Assembly: GCF_033954455.1 (NCBI RefSeq)
Contig: NZ_CP121473.1
Span: 3,024,501 to 3,088,500, forward strand
Length of the DNA stretch: 64,000 bases
From: Thiorhodovibrio litoralis
GTDB lineage: Bacteria; Pseudomonadota; Gammaproteobacteria; Chromatiales; Chromatiaceae
Reading direction: 5' to 3'
Position 1 is the stretch's first letter; every line of letters starts with the position of its first letter. This document shows positions 62,478-64,000 of the stretch, piece by piece. Below the pieces are notes generated by a model. That model was not told the origin of the DNA. It was given only the letters and a program-made list of their open reading frames with translations, and made no database searches. A program made the position numbers and the translations under genes.

Positions 62478-62833
62478 AACCAGAAACCTATTGATAACCG
62501 AATTATGTAAGAAAGCATGTCCTAGAATTCTACTTGAATCAGTCCGTGAATGGCAGACCTTCAATCACCCTTCGTCGTGATCGGCCACCGCTGAGGCGGT
62601 CTGACCGCCCGCCCTTGTCCATCCTCTCAGCCCCCCTCATCTTATCGAGTCTATGTTTCCCGGCTTGTCCGGCGCTTTCGGCCTCGTGATCGACCTGAGA
62701 AGAACCGATTGAACCTCAGGGACAGCCTCCCAGTTGGCAACAAGGCCGATAGGCCCTTTGAGCGCGGAGATTGAGCATGTTCCTATCACGAATCGAACCC
62801 GTTACAGGCTTGGTTCTGACCTCATCAGCCCGC
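62478..62833. other. 356-base intergenic region before the second metal-efflux gene
   Basis: No supported gene. It must hold the promoter of the PilZ gene (leftward) and of the adaptor (rightward). It contains an inverted repeat at 62595-62609. A 19-codon upstream extension of the adaptor frame (from ATG 62777) is possible but lacks a ribosome binding site. Confidence 0.5.
62595..62609. promoter_or_regulatory. Perfect inverted repeat GGCGGT-CTG-ACCGCC
   Basis: Six paired bases on each side of CTG; ACCGC just before it (62587-62591) can pair with the left arm to form an alternative hairpin. It lies 225 bases before the metal-efflux adaptor start, and could be an operator for a regulator of those genes. 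No T-run follows. Confidence 0.35.
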
Positions 62834-64000
62834 ATGACCAGGGTGTTCCTCATCCTTTGGACTCCCCTTCTCTGGGGCGGCACCGGCGGCGTGGCAATCG
62901 CGGCCCAATCGCCAGCGGACAGCACTGCCCCAAGCGAATCTCGGGCCGAGGCGCAAGACGACAGCCTGATCGAGCATGCGCGCAAGCATGCCGATCCGAA
63001 ATATGTCTGCCCCATGCATCCGCAGATCATCAAGAACGAACCCGGCACCTGCCCCATCTGCGGCATGGATCTGGTCGAGAAATGGCTCGACCCCATGACC
63101 GGCAAGCATCCGGAGGTAAGCCTGGCTTCTGCGGTGGTGCAAACGCTCGGGGTGCGCACGGCGGCGGCTGAGCGCGGCACCCTGTGGCGCTATATCCGCA
63201 CCCTCGGGCGCGTGACCTATGACGAGACGCGCCTTGCGCATGTGCATCCGCGCGCGCCGGGCTGGATCGAGGCGCTCGACCTGCGCGCCGAGGGCGAGCC
63301 GGTGAAACAGGGAGAGACGCTGGCGGAGCTCTATGCGCCGCAGATATTGTCCGCCCAGGTCGATTTTCTGCTCTCGCGCGAAGGCGGCGGCCAACGCCGC
63401 ATCAGCGCGGACAAGGCGCGCAATCTGCTGCGGCTGCTGGCGGTGCCGGACGATGTGATCGCCGCCATCGAGCGCGACGGCGAACCGCGCAACCGAGTTC
63501 CCATCCGCGCGCCCATGGACGGGATCGTCACCCACATCGCCGCGCGCGAGGGGATGTATGTCACCGAGGCCACCGAGATGTTTCGGGTGGCGGACTTAAG
63601 CCGCGTGTGGGTGATGGTCGATGTCTACGAGCACCAGATCGACTGGCTCAAGCCGGGCGCCGCAGCGGAGATGCGCGTGCCGGCGCGGCCTGGGCGGACA
63701 TGGAAAGGCAAGGTCGACTATCTCTACCCAGAGCTGGACCCAAACACCCGCACCCTGCGCGTGCGCTTAATCTTCGACAACCCGGACCTGAGCCTGAAGC
63801 CGAATATGTTCGCCGATGTGGAGATCTTTGGTGGGCCCAAGAAGGAGGTGCTCAAGATCCCAGCCGAGGCGTTGATCATGACCGGCGAGCGCGAGAGCGT
63901 GGTGCTGGCGCTCGGCGACGGACGCTTCCAGCCGGTCGACGTGGTCACCGGCATGCAGCGTGATGGCGCGGTGGAGATTCTCTCCGGCCTTGAGGCGGGC
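62834..64000 (+). CDS. Metal-efflux RND adaptor with N-terminal heavy-metal-binding domain (CusB-like, 3' part outside window)
   Basis: At least 389 codons. A signal peptide (VFLILWTPLLWGGTGGVAIAA) is followed by a heavy-metal-binding domain YVCPMHPQIIKNEPGTCPIC (Cys and His ligands), then the adaptor proper: VHPRAPGWIEALDLRAEGEPV, IRAPMDGIVTHIAAREGMYV, VWVMVDVYEHQIDWLKPG, and YLYPELDPNTRTLRVRLIF. CusB-type adaptors deliver Cu(I)/Ag(I) to a CusA-like pump, which probably lies just beyond the window. This is different from the CzcB-like protein at 15822-16949, which lacks the metal-binding domain, so the cell has two efflux systems. Start ATG 62834 is preferred; ATG 62777 is in frame. Confidence 0.92.
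   Translation, partial: MTRVFLILWTPLLWGGTGGVAIAAQSPADSTAPSESRAEAQDDSLIEHARKHADPKYVCPMHPQIIKNEPGTCPICGMDLVEKWLDPMTGKHPEVSLASAVVQTLGVRTAAAERGTLWRYIRTLGRVTYDETRLAHVHPRAPGWIEALDLRAEGEPVKQGETLAELYAPQILSAQVDFLLSREGGGQRRISADKARNLLRLLAVPDDVIAAIERDGEPRNRVPIRAPMDGIVTHIAAREGMYVTEATEMFRVADLSRVWVMVDVYEHQIDWLKPGAAAEMRVPARPGRTWKGKVDYLYPELDPNTRTLRVRLIFDNPDLSLKPNMFADVEIFGGPKKEVLKIPAEALIMTGERESVVLALGDGRFQPVDVVTGMQRDGAVEILSGLEAG

Overview
The window reads as chromosomal DNA of a GC-rich gammaproteobacterium. The protein families (sulfur-bacterium-type OpcA remnant, CzcCBA plus DUF3240, TorF-like porin with glnK-amtB, uptake [NiFe] hydrogenase, HD-GYP/PilZ/GGDEF-EAL signalling) suggest a Chromatiales or purple-sulfur-bacterium relative. 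That placement is inference from recalled families; no rRNA, tRNA or photosynthesis gene is present to fix it.

Layout. 1-11.1 kb: housekeeping and single genes (c-di-GMP enzyme cut by the window edge, a broken opcA behind an IS110-type transposase remnant, 2-hydroxyacid dehydrogenase, SDR, MscS-like channel, hisI, tag, glutamine amidotransferase, arnD-like deformylase, a degenerate P-loop protein). 11.1-20.4 kb: a metal-resistance unit (PepSY protein, response regulator, histidine kinase, CzcC/B/A-like efflux, DUF3240). 20.4-27.5 kb: a leftward, overlapping five-gene operon encoding DndC, DndD, an FtsK-type motor with a possible DndE-like N-terminus, an ABC-type ATPase and a DUF4435/TOPRIM protein. 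The last two match the PARIS AriA/AriB pair. This island is flanked by two copies of the 3' end of czcA plus DUF3240, offset by exactly 8340 bp with a 741-bp identical core.

28.8-41.7 kb: a small protein, an EamA transporter, then a hydrogen/electron-transfer cluster: a PKD-domain ten-haem cytochrome, a two-component system, [NiFe] hydrogenase small and large subunits, a PKD/MopE-like monohaem protein and a dihaem peroxidase-like protein. The cytochrome and the hydrogenase each carry the same 17-bp element (TTAAGGTTTTCTTAAGG) upstream, facing outward from the two-component system, so they are probably one regulon. 41.7-44.6 kb: a torF-glnK-amtB nitrogen operon with a candidate sigma-54 promoter, two NtrC-like sites and a terminator.

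44.6-56.2 kb: ubiK-yifB-ABCF-DUF2939, glgP-gdhA, and cydABX with a clear terminator. 56.3-64 kb: a peptidoglycan amidase, an SPOR-containing L,D-transpeptidase, an unrecognised secreted protein, HD-GYP and PilZ proteins, and the start of a second metal-efflux adaptor that runs off the window.

The best candidates for an unusual system are the combined phosphorothioation/PARIS-like island and the anchor-less hydrogenase with its PKD cytochrome partners.
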